Shown here: positions 43,414 through 52,094 of the stretch, piece after piece
Position numbering within the stretch: the first letter of the stretch is position 1
How the letters are laid out: each line of letters opens with the position of its first letter
NCBI GenBank assembly: GCA_030123625.1
Contig: CP126121.1
Location: 4,318,179-4,382,178 of the forward strand
DNA: 64,000 bases
Origin: Nitrospira sp.
Lineage (GTDB): Bacteria; Nitrospirota; Nitrospiria; Nitrospirales; Nitrospiraceae
Reading direction: 5' to 3'
Made by a program: the position numbers and the translations under genes
Notes under the pieces: generated by a model
What the model saw: the letters and a program-made list of their open reading frames with translations, nothing else
Databases searched by the model: none
Told to the model about the DNA's origin: nothing

Positions 43414-43845
43414 TTATCTTTGCCCTCTCCCTCTCAGAGGGAGAGGGGTAGGGTGAGGGTGGGACAGGGCGTATTCAATCGCCTGCAACACCGCCTCACG
43501 ATTGTCTAGCACGTCGTGATCCCAGAACCGCAGCACCCGATAGCCGCGCTGCACGAGGAATGCCGTCCGTTGCTCATCGGCTCGGATCTGCGCAGCATGG
43601 TGACCACCATCGACCTCTACCACGAGCCGGTGTGCCGGACAGCAGAAATCCACGATGTACGGGCCGATGGGGTGCTGCCGACGAAACTTGGCGTGATGGA
43701 GCTGCCGATCACGCAACTGCCACCAGAGTACCCGCTCACTGTCGGTCTGCCGTCTTCGCAGCCCTCTGGCTAGGCCACGGCTCTTACCCCCCTCACCCTT
43801 CCCCTCTCCCCCGGTGGGGGCGAGGGATCTTTTACGTTGCCCCAT
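43414..43845 (-). CDS. DUF559 (Vsr-like) endonuclease-domain protein
   Basis: A 143-residue protein whose core (SERVLWWQLRDRQLHHAKFR, then PIGPYIVDFCCPAHRLVVEVDGGHH and GYRVLRFWDHDVL) is the DUF559 nuclease fold related to Vsr, with the E-V-D active-site region intact. The first 30 and last 15 residues are translated from REP-like repeats at both gene ends. Such genes are common next to REP elements and may be mobile or spread with them. Cellular role unknown. Confidence 0.8.
   Translation of the reverse strand: MGQRKRSLAPTGGEGKGEGGKSRGLARGLRRRQTDSERVLWWQLRDRQLHHAKFRRQHPIGPYIVDFCCPAHRLVVEVDGGHHAAQIRADEQRTAFLVQRGYRVLRFWDHDVLDNREAVLQAIEYALSHPHPTPLPLRGRGQR
43421..43466. repeat. REP-like repeat, one side of the DUF559 gene
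   Basis: A CCCTCTCCCTCTCAGAGGGAGAGGG hairpin followed by TAGGGTGAGGG, the familiar REP-like intergenic element. It encodes the C-terminus (PHPTPLPLRGRG) of the DUF559 protein and ends near its stop. Confidence 0.7.
43787..43833. repeat. REP-like repeat, other side of the DUF559 gene
   Basis: CCCCTCACCC-TTCCCCTCTCCC followed by a CCCCCGGTGGGGG hairpin, in inverted orientation to the element at 43421-43466. It encodes the N-terminal residues of the DUF559 protein. Confidence 0.65.
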
Positions 43846-43898
43846 GAGTTTGACCTCACAAAGGCCTGGAGAACCAAGAATATAAAACAGAATATGGG

Positions 43899-44660
43899 TT
43901 AGCGGAAATCCCGCTGCTGAAAGATGACCGAGGCGAGCATCAGCAGAAAGGCTGTATAGGCTATCCCATAGCCGGCGATCATCAACAGATCGCCGGCAGG
44001 CACCTCTAGTTGATGAGTCACATGTCCCTTTAGATTGAATCGATCCAAGTTCGGCAGAATATAATACATCCCCTCCAGCGCTGTCCGCCCTACACCTTCC
44101 ATTTTCTGACCGAACGCTTTCAAATCCGGCGTCAGATGGCCGATTACATAAATTGCGAGGGTAAAGATCGCGCTGAGCGTCGCGCTTGAGAAAGTGGAAA
44201 ACAGGAGCGCCACCGCTGTAATGACCATGAATTCCAGCACAATCATCCCAAGAGCCTTGAACAGCACGGTATGGATAGGGACGTCTTGAAAGTACAGCAC
44301 CGCCAACAAGCCCGCCGCCATGATGGCTGTATTGATCAACAGCGTGAGACTGAGTCCAAGATACTTCCCCAGCAAGAACTGATACCGCGCGACCGGCTTG
44401 GACACGATGGTGTAAATTGTTTTCTTCTCGATCTCCTTGCTGACCAGACCGATGCCGACGAAGATGGCGATCAGGACACCGAAGAAGTTGATACTCCCGA
44501 GGCCGATGTCCAAGATCAATCGATGAAATTCCCCCAGCGTCAATCGCATTAAGATAAGAGAACTACCGATCATCAAGAGGGCGAAGATCAACAGATTGTA
44601 GAGCAGCTTATCTCGAAGATTTTCACGAAACGTGTTGAGTGCGATCGAAAGTACCTTCAT
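43899..44660 (-). CDS. ABC-2 type transporter permease
   Basis: A 253-residue permease with about six membrane helices (for example LLYNLLIFALLMIGSSLILM and FMVITAVALLFSTFSSATLS) and the SKEIEKKTIYTIVSKPVARYQF segment of ABC-2/NosY-type exporters. It pairs with the ATPase at 44863-45837, but a 214-bp TIR element now separates them. The substrate is unknown; it may export a cell-envelope compound or a protein. Confidence 0.85.
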   Translation of the reverse strand: MKVLSIALNTFRENLRDKLLYNLLIFALLMIGSSLILMRLTLGEFHRLILDIGLGSINFFGVLIAIFVGIGLVSKEIEKKTIYTIVSKPVARYQFLLGKYLGLSLTLLINTAIMAAGLLAVLYFQDVPIHTVLFKALGMIVLEFMVITAVALLFSTFSSATLSAIFTLAIYVIGHLTPDLKAFGQKMEGVGRTALEGMYYILPNLDRFNLKGHVTHQLEVPAGDLLMIAGYGIAYTAFLLMLASVIFQQRDFR

Positions 44661-44667
44661 CAGACCC

Positions 44668-44881
44668 TAGCCCACATTATTCGTGATGATTCGTGACGAA
44701 ACCGCCAAGACGCCAGGCGAGACGGGCGCGTGGAGCCCCGAGAGGCCGAGGCGTACTTGAAACAGTACGTCGAGGTCGCGAGGGGCGAGCCCGCCCGCCG
44801 GCCGCGTGAAGCTCGCGGCCAGGCGGGTCGCAGCGGTGTATCGGCGGTTGCAGTAGAAGCGTTCATGAATAATGTGGGCTA
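44668..44881. mobile_element. 214-bp MITE-like element with 19-bp terminal inverted repeats
   Basis: TAGCCCACATTATTCGTGA at 44668-44686 is matched by its reverse complement at 44863-44881 with one difference. The inside is GC-rich and folds into several hairpins (GTAC arms near 44752-44770 and CCGCG arms near 44800-44820). The ends begin with TA, fitting the TA target preference of IS630/Tc1-type elements. No transposase is encoded, so it would move only in trans. Confidence 0.65.
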
Positions 44882-45837
44882 ACCTCCGCAGGCTGCTGCG
44901 CCACTGTGGCCTTGCGAATAAACAGATCTTCGAGTGAGGCCTTATGCGGCGTGAGCGCCACTAGTTTAGCCTTGGCCGATCGGATCACATCTAGTGCCTG
45001 ATCGATATCCTGCTGACTGGTCAGCACCACCATGACCCGCTCACCTTGAAGAACTACTTTATCGGCCAAGGGTTTGATCCGTTCGAGCGCTTCAGGAAGC
45101 AACCGGTCAATCACCATCTCGACTTCATGGGTAGTGTCTCCGGCAATCAATTCCGACACAGGCCCGCAAGCGACCAACTTTCCCTTCATGATCATGGCCA
45201 CCCGATCGCACAGCAGTTCCGCATCGTGCAGGATGTGTGAACTGAACATCACCGTCTTGCCGCTTTCTTTGAGCCTCAGAATGAGATCACGTACTTCTTT
45301 TCGCCCGATCGGATCCAGTCCCGACATCGGCTCATCCAAGATGACCAGCTTCGGATCATTGATCAAAGCTTGTGCGATTCCCACGCGCTGCAACATGCCT
45401 TTCGAGAATTTCCGCAATTGTAAATCGCGGGCATGCGCCATGCCGACAAGTTCCAACAATCCATCGATGCGTTTGTCGAGTGCAGATCCCACTAGCCCAA
45501 AGAGATGACCATAGAATCGCAGGAATTCTCTACCGGTGAGATAGTCATAAAAATACGGTGATTCCGGCAGGAATCCCACTTTAGCTTTGGCAACTGGGTC
45601 ACCAACCGGCCGTGCAAATAGAGTTGCAGTACCCCCACTCGGATAGATGAGTCCCATCAGTATCTTAATCGTCGTTGTCTTCCCTGCCCCGTTCGGCCCG
45701 AGAAATCCAAAGACTTCACCCCGCTGTACTTCAAGCGATACCGAGTCAACTGCTAGCACGCGTCGGCTCCAGAAGCCGACCGTGAAAACCTTACAAAGGT
45801 GGTCTATTTGAACAACCGTTTCGCCGTTCACATCCAT
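44863..45837 (-). CDS. ABC transporter ATP-binding protein with element-derived C-terminus
   Basis: A 324-residue ATPase with Walker A FLGPNGAGKTTTIK, the signature KFSKGMLQRVGIAQAL, Walker B LVILDEPMSGLDP and the switch histidine in SSHILHD. The C-terminal 120 residues form the extra domain of ABC-2 exporter ATPases. The last residues VSPHYS and stop lie inside the TIR of the element at 44868-44881, so the original C-terminus was replaced. The start at 45837 follows the TPR gene stop by 13 bases. Confidence 0.9.
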   Translation of the reverse strand: MDVNGETVVQIDHLCKVFTVGFWSRRVLAVDSVSLEVQRGEVFGFLGPNGAGKTTTIKILMGLIYPSGGTATLFARPVGDPVAKAKVGFLPESPYFYDYLTGREFLRFYGHLFGLVGSALDKRIDGLLELVGMAHARDLQLRKFSKGMLQRVGIAQALINDPKLVILDEPMSGLDPIGRKEVRDLILRLKESGKTVMFSSHILHDAELLCDRVAMIMKGKLVACGPVSELIAGDTTHEVEMVIDRLLPEALERIKPLADKVVLQGERVMVVLTSQQDIDQALDVIRSAKAKLVALTPHKASLEDLFIRKATVAQQPAEVSPHYS

Positions 45838-45850
45838 AAATATCCTATGG

Positions 45851-46783
45851 CTACACTCCACCCTTTAGGTCCAGGCGGAATACCTTCAACCGGGTCGGAT
45901 GCGTGCTGCTTGTCACTTGCCCTGTTTTTGGATCGAGCAGATAGGTGCCACCAAACGGTTCTTCAGGCAATCGTTCAAGATACTTCCGGGAAACAATGTC
46001 GGTGAGACTCAGGGGAAACGCGTGGTGGTCATCGTGATACTGCGTGATGGCTCGTTCGAGCGTTCTCAGATCGCGCTCGATGAGCACTTCCTTGGCGCGA
46101 GTCTCCAACTTTTCTCGTACGACAAGGTCTGGATTTTCTTTCCACAAGGCTTCAAGAAATTGCAGAGCGACCTCAGGGTTGCCTGCCTCGGCATGCATGC
46201 GAGTGGCCAAACCAGGAAGAAAGTCTGGCGCCCCAGGTGTGCGGGCGGCACGTCCGATATACTCTGCTCCTTTTGTTGCATCCCCGAGCGCGAAGTAATG
46301 GTTGTATCCGAGTAAAAATGGAAGGTTCCATTCATTGGGATTTTCACTGTGCCCCTTTTCCAGCAGACGATTGCTCAAATCAGGCCGGTTCGCATAGTTT
46401 GTGAGTGCGACACCACCGACGTAGTAGGCATATGCATAGCGCGGGTCCAGCGTCGTGATCACGTCGAGTGCGTGATACATCCATTCATATTCGTTGTCGG
46501 TATTCTTTTTCTTACCCCAGACTTGCAATAGCCGCAGCCACAGGATATCTGCCCCAAGGTGGTGGTAGCCCAACATGGCGGGCTTGAGATACTCTCCCTG
46601 CGGCAGCTGCGCCAGCTCTTCTATTTTAACCATAGTGCCGTCAATACGATGATCCAACATCTGTTGTAGAAGGACAATGACAACTAAAAGACTGGCGGCA
46701 ACTGAAGTAAGAGCGATCCGCAAGAGACGACGGGAATGGGGTACGCCGTGAACCGGTATTTCTAGAGAGGAACATCCCGGCAT
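45851..46783 (-). CDS. Membrane-anchored TPR-like protein
   Basis: A 310-residue protein with one membrane segment near the N-terminus (LLRIALTSVAASLLVVIVLL) and helical repeats of TPR type (ADILWLRLLQVWGKKKNTDN to NPEVALQFLEALWKENPD). A short pilin-like segment (FPLSLTDIVSRKYLERLPEEPFGG) resembles the C-terminal part of minor pseudopilins. It is in line with pilA upstream and the ABC transporter downstream, and may belong to either. Start is ATG at 46783. Confidence 0.6.
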   Translation of the reverse strand: MPGCSSLEIPVHGVPHSRRLLRIALTSVAASLLVVIVLLQQMLDHRIDGTMVKIEELAQLPQGEYLKPAMLGYHHLGADILWLRLLQVWGKKKNTDNEYEWMYHALDVITTLDPRYAYAYYVGGVALTNYANRPDLSNRLLEKGHSENPNEWNLPFLLGYNHYFALGDATKGAEYIGRAARTPGAPDFLPGLATRMHAEAGNPEVALQFLEALWKENPDLVVREKLETRAKEVLIERDLRTLERAITQYHDDHHAFPLSLTDIVSRKYLERLPEEPFGGTYLLDPKTGQVTSSTHPTRLKVFRLDLKGGV

Positions 46784-46808
46784 GAACAATCTCGTCTAAA
46801 CGTGAGAA

Positions 46809-46838
46809 GTCCCGCCGGCCGTTGCCAGCCGACGGGAC
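46809..46838 (-). terminator. Hairpin after pilA
   Basis: GTCCCGTCGGC and GCCGGCGGGAC (minus strand) pair over 11 bases with one mismatch and an eight-base loop, about 30 bases after the pilA stop. It probably ends most pilA transcripts before the TPR gene. Confidence 0.6.
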
Positions 46839-46868
46839 ACGTGAGCGTCACACAACTCTACCAGCTGT

Positions 46869-47507
46869 TTAGAATACCCCCGGCAGGCAGTCTTGCGCAC
46901 CGGTGCTATCAGCCGAGGCCCACACAGACTGCCACGGAGCTACCGCGTCTCCGTCCAAGTTGCTGGTTGCTGTGGCACGGACACCAGCGGCTGCAGGACC
47001 AAAGTCCGTTGTCCCAGGTTCGGCTGTAGTGGTCGCCACCGGAGCTGCGGTCGGACCCTGACAAGAGGTATAGGAGACTTGATATGTCCCGGTGGCATAC
47101 TGGTAATTCACGTTGCCGGTCGCCTGGAACCCAAGATTTGCAAAGGTCCCGCTCGAGATCCCCGGGCCTGCCGCGGCACCTGAACACCATCCATTGGCGT
47201 TTGCATTGATGGGTGACAGCCAGGGCTGCCCAGCTAAATTCCAGTTCTGCGGCGCCATTTTCGTACCGGATGCCGGTGCCGTGGCCGGCGCAGCGGCAAC
47301 AGTCAAGAAGCACCCACGTTCACCTTGCCACGAAACCTCTGATGTCTTGATGGCCATCAAGTTGGTTTTGGCTTCAGACTGCCGTGACTTCATCTGATAG
47401 GTGAGGAAGTTGGGAATGGCGATGGCCGCCAAGATTCCGATGATCGCCACGACGATCATCAATTCGATGAGGGTAAAACCCTCTTGTTTACGGAGCGACT
47501 TAAACAT
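46869..47507 (-). CDS. pilA: Type IV pilin major subunit
   Basis: A 212-residue type IVa prepilin. The leader MFKSLRKQEG ends at the cleavage glycine, followed by FTLIELMIVVAIIGILAAIA with Glu5, the prepilin peptidase signature. Four cysteines in the globular head (ERGCFL, GWCSG, TSCQG, QDCLPG) could form two disulfides. GGAGG lies before the ATG at 47507. pilT and pilU are 12 kb away. A sigma-54-type promoter lies upstream at 47589-47603. Confidence 0.95.
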   Translation of the reverse strand: MFKSLRKQEGFTLIELMIVVAIIGILAAIAIPNFLTYQMKSRQSEAKTNLMAIKTSEVSWQGERGCFLTVAAAPATAPASGTKMAPQNWNLAGQPWLSPINANANGWCSGAAAGPGISSGTFANLGFQATGNVNYQYATGTYQVSYTSCQGPTAAPVATTTAEPGTTDFGPAAAGVRATATSNLDGDAVAPWQSVWASADSTGAQDCLPGVF

Positions 47508-47588
47508 CGTACTGCCTCCTTGTTGATGGTTCACTGACGGCCCGGTTCAGAATCTGCGGCGCCATGTTGCCGCCTACCGGTCCCAATA

Positions 47589-47603
47589 GCAGGTTTGGTG
47601 CCG
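47589..47603 (-). promoter_or_regulatory. Candidate sigma-54 promoter for pilA
   Basis: On the minus strand CGGCAC-CAAAC-CTGC keeps the invariant GG-N10-GC of sigma-54 (-24/-12) promoters, 82 bases before the pilA start. PilA is known to be sigma-54/PilR controlled in several bacteria, which makes the match plausible. Confidence 0.5.
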
Positions 47604-47866
47604 ATCAATGACAAGGCCTAGCGTAGCATTGATCCCTGACAATGCAACAACTTATGAGAAATCGGCTGGCGAGGAATTACGAAAGAGGCGGTGCTTCTTC
47701 CGTAATCTGCTCCGGATAGCCAAGAATTGACACTTTTCACCCTCTCTAACTGGCCTCCCGGCGTACACGCAGACTGCGAGATAAGGCAACTGGAGAATAG
47801 TCGGCGGTGGAGTTTCTTGGACGGGACTTTAAGGAGTGGCTACTGGATTTGGCGTCTTCTCGGATA

Positions 47867-47962
47867 CGCGGCGCTTGGCTTGCTGAATTCGGTCTTCATA
47901 GGCTGGGTTGGCCAGGCCGGATTCACGAAATCGTTGGAGCAGCTTTTTGTTGGAAGGACCGA
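47867..47962 (-). pseudogene. Diverged fragment of the TPR lipoprotein gene 3' end
   Basis: Reads GPSNKKLLQRFRESGLANPA and YEDRIQQAKRRV on the minus strand, matching DPSNEKLLQRFREQGLANPT and YEDRIQQAKRRV at the end of the gene at 48811-50658. DNA identity is about 80 percent by eye, and most changes are synonymous. Nothing else of that gene is present here. Confidence 0.75.
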
Positions 47963-48025
47963 CACTGGACGCAGATTGTTTGGCCGGAGTTGCGATTCCA
48001 ATTCGGCAGGTTTACGATGTGGCCT

Positions 48026-48370
48026 ATGGATAACATGGCACCCCTCCCGGAGTTCCTTGTTCGCCTGGACGAAGGCGTCATTCGAGTGGCCGGAACTCGT
48101 GTGTCTCTAGACAGTGTGATTCGGGCCTTTCAGGACGGCGCCACGCCTGAAGAAATCTGCCTCGATTTTCCCTCTTTAGACCTCCCCAAAGTTTACAGCG
48201 TTTTAGCATACTACCTCACGCGCCGCGAAACCGTCGACGCGTACCTGCTGACGCAGCAGCGCTTTGTCGAGATGACTCGACAGGAACTCCAGGCGCGTCA
48301 CAGCCCGTTTTTTGGTGAGTTGAGACGGCGTGTCGCTGCTAGGCGCGCGCTCCCTCCGGCATGCGCGTGA
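48026..48370 (+). CDS. DUF433 antitoxin-like protein
   Basis: A 114-residue protein with the DUF433 pattern VIRVAGTRVSLDSVIRAFQD and GATPEEICLDFPSLDLPKVY, a winged-helix DNA-binding type often paired with DUF5615 toxins. The start is uncertain among ATGs at 48017, 48026 and 48035; the frame extends further upstream through the TPR-like fragment, where it is not believable. Its stop overlaps the next gene by ten bases. Confidence 0.8.
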   Translation: MDNMAPLPEFLVRLDEGVIRVAGTRVSLDSVIRAFQDGATPEEICLDFPSLDLPKVYSVLAYYLTRRETVDAYLLTQQRFVEMTRQELQARHSPFFGELRRRVAARRALPPACA

Positions 48371-48723
48371 GCGCCGTTCGTTTCCTCTTCGATGAAGATT
48401 GCAACGGGAGGATTGTCCGCGGCGTACGGAGACGGATGCCGACGCTCAATACCGTCACGGCTCTGGAAGCGGGACTCGGTGAAGCGACGGACGACGCGGT
48501 ACTGGAATGCGCCTGCACCGAGAGCTGCGTGGTGATCTCTCACGATCACAGCACAATGCGGGCTCGTGCGGAGAACAGACTACGAGCGGGACTGCCGGTG
48601 GCCGGATTGATCCTGGTCCCGCAGGATATGCCGGTGGGAAAAGTTATTGAGGAATTGGTCCTGATCGCAGACGCGACCTCACCAGAGGAATGGCAAGGAC
48701 AAATCGTGTTTCTTCCGCTATAA
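48361..48723 (+). CDS. DUF5615 PIN-like toxin
   Basis: A 120-residue protein with the Mut7-C/PIN-like pattern: RFLFDEDCNGRIVRGVRRRM at the start, ATDDAVLECACTESCVVISH and DHS in the middle, and an aspartate-rich active site (D-E-D, D-D, H-D). DUF5615 proteins are taken as RNase toxins partnered by DUF433 proteins. It overlaps the DUF433 gene by ten bases, forming an intact pair. Confidence 0.8.
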   Translation: MRVSAVRFLFDEDCNGRIVRGVRRRMPTLNTVTALEAGLGEATDDAVLECACTESCVVISHDHSTMRARAENRLRAGLPVAGLILVPQDMPVGKVIEELVLIADATSPEEWQGQIVFLPL

Positions 48724-48810
48724 GTCTGATTAAAACCCTGTCACTCTCGTCATGATTTTGTCGGAGCCGGGGGGAGGAAAGAGTCGTTCTGGAGTCGTGG
48801 TTTTGTGATT

Positions 48811-50658
48811 TTAAGGTATCGCCTGTTGAGTCTGTGCCTTCTCTGACACCCGGCGCTTGGCCTGTTGGATACGATCTTCATAGGTCGGGTTAGCCAGGCC
48901 CTGCTCGCGGAATCGTTGGAGCAACTTTTCATTGGAAGGATCGATTTCCAGTGAGTGGATCCAAGCTTCACGAGCATCGGCAACTTTCTGTTGCTTCAAA
49001 TAAATCTCCCCCAAATGCTCGTAGATGACAGGGTCGTCGCCGACCATCGCCACGGCTTTCTTGATCTCCGTGAGCGCCTCGGCCAGCATGCCGGATTTAT
49101 AAAAAGCCCATCCCAGACTATCGACGTAGTAGCCGTTCTCCGGCTTGAGCGCGACCGCCCGTTTCGTCAGCGACAAGGCTTGATCGATCTTGATGCCTCG
49201 CTCGGCATAACTGTAGCCGAGATAGTTCAAGGCATCGGCGTGATGCGGGTCGAGGGAGAGCGCGGTTTCCATGGCACGCACCACGTCGTCAAACCGATTC
49301 AGCTTGTCGTAGGCCGTCCCGAGGTTGAAATGCAGATCGGCGCTCTTCGGATTATGCCGAATCCCCTCCTCAAACGCTTGTGACGCCTTTTCGAATTGTT
49401 CGCTCTGGAAATGTGCTAATCCTAAGACGATGTGCGGTTCAGGCTGTTTCGGCATGAGCCGGACCGCTTCATCGAGGTGAGTCACGGCCTCCGGAAATTG
49501 CTTGAGCCGATAGAGGAGCACGCCAAGATGAATATGGCTGTCGGCAAATTTCGGATCCAGATGAATATTATAGCGATAGGTCTCTATCGCCTTGGGGAAA
49601 TCCTTGGTTTCTTCGTACAAATACCCAAGGTAATCTCTCACTTTTAGTTCAGCCGGTTTGGCCTTTAAGATCTCCGTCAATTGGCTGATCGCCTTCGTAA
49701 ATTCCTTTTTTTCTCCGTAAATCAATGCCATGCGTAACTGGGCATCGAGATCGCCCGGATTGTCCTCCAGCAACTTTTCCAGCTCCGCAAGACCACCGGC
49801 ATAATCTTTCGTCGCAATATACAACTGGACGAGATGTTGGCGAATATCCCGGTTCCGCGGATTCACCTGGTGCAGATATTTCTGAAGAATGGCGATGGCC
49901 TTGCCCTTCTCCTGGCGTGATTCGTAGACTGACGCTTGCGCCAAATAGGCAGGTTCGAATGCTTGGTTCACAGCGATGGCCCGATCGAAGTTGGCGACAG
50001 CCTGTTCGGCGTTGCCTGCTTCTATCGAAATGCGGCCCAAATAGTAGTAGCCGATCGGCGAATCTGAGGTATATTGCAGGCCTTTCTTGACGACCTGTTC
50101 CGCCTCGGCAATTCGTTTTTGGTTCAGGAGAATGAGTCCCTTCGGAAAGTAAGATTCTCCTCTTTCCGGATCATGTTCGATGGCCTTGTCCAATAACTCC
50201 AAGGCACGCTCCGGCTTTCCCGCACTGGCTAAGATGCCCGCCATATGGGTCAACATTTGCGGTTCTTGTCCCGTTCCTTCTCCGACTTCATCCGCGTACT
50301 GCACCGCTTGCGACACATCACCCAACGCGAAATACAGCGCGGCCAAACGAGATTTGACTTCTCGTGATTGAGGATCGACTTTCAGGGCGGCATGATATTC
50401 CTTCAACGCGGCGTCCAAATCCTGAGCAAGTTCCGCTTGATGCCCCATCATAAAATGGTACGTAGCATCCGATTCAGGCGCCGACGGTGGAGGCTGCACC
50501 GCTGTGGCGGGCGGAGGAAGCGTTGTCTTCGGCTGGGAGGAAATTGCACAGGCGACTATAGCACCGGAGAGGAATAGGGAGAGCAGCATCATTCTCAATA
50601 AAAGCATACCATTTCGTCTGAGCCACCGACCGTATGGGACCATTCGTGTGTTCCGCAT
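48811..50658 (-). CDS. TPR-repeat lipoprotein
   Basis: A 615-residue protein with a lipoprotein signal (LLSLFLSGAIVAC, cysteine near residue 37), a short proline-rich linker, and about fifteen TPR units (for example PIGYYYLGRISIEAGNAEQA and ADLHFNLGTAYDKLNRFDDV). It is probably a periplasmic or outer-membrane-anchored scaffold. It follows dnaB by 83 bases on the same strand. Its 3' end is the parent-like sequence of the fragment at 47867-47962. Confidence 0.85.
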   Translation of the reverse strand: MRNTRMVPYGRWLRRNGMLLLRMMLLSLFLSGAIVACAISSQPKTTLPPPATAVQPPPSAPESDATYHFMMGHQAELAQDLDAALKEYHAALKVDPQSREVKSRLAALYFALGDVSQAVQYADEVGEGTGQEPQMLTHMAGILASAGKPERALELLDKAIEHDPERGESYFPKGLILLNQKRIAEAEQVVKKGLQYTSDSPIGYYYLGRISIEAGNAEQAVANFDRAIAVNQAFEPAYLAQASVYESRQEKGKAIAILQKYLHQVNPRNRDIRQHLVQLYIATKDYAGGLAELEKLLEDNPGDLDAQLRMALIYGEKKEFTKAISQLTEILKAKPAELKVRDYLGYLYEETKDFPKAIETYRYNIHLDPKFADSHIHLGVLLYRLKQFPEAVTHLDEAVRLMPKQPEPHIVLGLAHFQSEQFEKASQAFEEGIRHNPKSADLHFNLGTAYDKLNRFDDVVRAMETALSLDPHHADALNYLGYSYAERGIKIDQALSLTKRAVALKPENGYYVDSLGWAFYKSGMLAEALTEIKKAVAMVGDDPVIYEHLGEIYLKQQKVADAREAWIHSLEIDPSNEKLLQRFREQGLANPTYEDRIQQAKRRVSEKAQTQQAIP

Positions 50659-50741
50659 AGTTCTCTTTCAAGACCACAAGCCAGTCTTGTATTCAAAACG
50701 ATTATACCGAGTGTCCAGGCGATGCGCAAACGACTCTCCTG

Positions 50742-52094
50742 CTAGGCTTCGCGAAGATCGAGGCTTTCGAATTTGGCGAATCGATCCTGGAAAAACAATT
50801 CCTTTTTCCCAATAGGACCATTCCGATGTTTACTGACGATGATGTCGGCAATTCCTTTGCGCTCCGAATTCGGGTCGTACACGTCTTCTCGGTAAATGAA
50901 GATGACCACATCGGCATCCTGTTCGATCGCACCGCTCTCTCGCAGGTCGGCCAGCATGGGGATCGGCGGCTTACGGGCTTCCACCGCGCGACTCAACTGG
51001 GACAGGGCCACAACCGGCACATTCAGTTCCTTCGCCAAGGCCTTTAATGAGCGGGAAATATCGGAGATTTCTTGCTGACGGGACTCCGAGTCGCTTCGTC
51101 CTTGCATGAGTTGCAGGTAATCCACGATGAGGAGATCCAGCCCTTTCTCTGCCTTGAGCCGGCGGGCTTTGCCGCGCATCTGTTGGACGGTAATGCCGCC
51201 CGTGTCATCGATATAGATCGGTGCTTGTTCCAATCGGCCGGCCGCCTCCGCCAATCGCCACCAATCCTCCTTTTGAAGCTTCCCCGTTCTCAACGCATGG
51301 GAATCGACTCGCGCTTCAGAACTGAGCATACGAAGGACGATCTGCGGCTTGGACATTTCCAAGCTGAAGATTCCCACCACGGCATTGGCATGAATGGCGG
51401 CATGCGTCACAAATCCCAAGGCGAGGCTGGTCTTCCCCATACTCGGCCGCCCGGCCACCACCACCAAATCCGAGGCCTGGAGCCCTGCGGTAATATCGTC
51501 GAGGTCGTAGTATCCCGTGGGCACTCCCGTGACGTGTTCCTTTCGCTTCGAAAGTTTGTCGATGACATCCAAACTTTCCTTGATGACCTGACTGATCGGG
51601 CTGAACGACCGTTCCAGTTTGCCTTGCGCAATGCTGAACACCGACCGCTCGGCAAAATCGAGCAGATCATCAATTGAAGCGGTGCCTTCATAGCCCCTGG
51701 TCAGCACTTCGGTGGAGGTGCTGATCAATTGACGGGCCACCGCTTTGTCCCGAACGATCTTACAGTGATACCGAATATTGGCGGAACTGGGAACGATCTG
51801 GACGATTTCGGCGAGATAGGCCGCACCTCCGATGGCCTCGAGTTCACCGCGAGATTTCAACCGCTCGGTCAGCGTGATCTGATCGATCACTTCCCCGGTG
51901 TCGGCCAGCTCGAGCATGGCTTGGTAGACTTTTTTGTGCGCCGTCCGATAAAAATCCTCATCCACCAACAGTTCCATCGCCTTCGGCATAGCGGCGTTAT
52001 CGAGAAGGATGGCGCCGAGCACCGACTGCTCCGCCTCCAAATTCTGCGGCGGGAGTTTCGGTTGAGAGAGATCCACCGTCCCGATGGATTTCAT
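50742..52094 (-). CDS. dnaB: Replicative DNA helicase
   Basis: A 450-residue DnaB. The N-terminal domain contains QNLEAEQSVLGAILLDNAAM; the RecA-like domain has Walker A VVAGRPSMGKTSLALG, Walker B GLDLLIVDYLQLMQG, and the ADLRESGAIEQDADVVIFIY segment. No intein is present. Its start overlaps the hisZ stop by four bases, an unusual neighbour for a helicase gene. Confidence 0.97.
   Translation of the reverse strand: MKSIGTVDLSQPKLPPQNLEAEQSVLGAILLDNAAMPKAMELLVDEDFYRTAHKKVYQAMLELADTGEVIDQITLTERLKSRGELEAIGGAAYLAEIVQIVPSSANIRYHCKIVRDKAVARQLISTSTEVLTRGYEGTASIDDLLDFAERSVFSIAQGKLERSFSPISQVIKESLDVIDKLSKRKEHVTGVPTGYYDLDDITAGLQASDLVVVAGRPSMGKTSLALGFVTHAAIHANAVVGIFSLEMSKPQIVLRMLSSEARVDSHALRTGKLQKEDWWRLAEAAGRLEQAPIYIDDTGGITVQQMRGKARRLKAEKGLDLLIVDYLQLMQGRSDSESRQQEISDISRSLKALAKELNVPVVALSQLSRAVEARKPPIPMLADLRESGAIEQDADVVIFIYREDVYDPNSERKGIADIIVSKHRNGPIGKKELFFQDRFAKFESLDLREA

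Larger units (their letters stand above)
47508..48025. other. Gene-poor region between pilA and the DUF433 gene
   Basis: Holds the pilA promoter region (about 47508-47620), unassigned DNA, and the TPR-gene-like fragment at 47867-47962. Open frames here are not convincing. Confidence 0.5.

Noticed and set aside
43421-43833. CRISPR array
   Set aside because: Only two REP-like elements in inverted orientation with a gene between them, no regular spacer units.
44660-44866. 68-codon protein gene inside the TIR element
   Set aside because: The frame follows the palindromic GC-rich element and has no known family; treated as part of the repeat.
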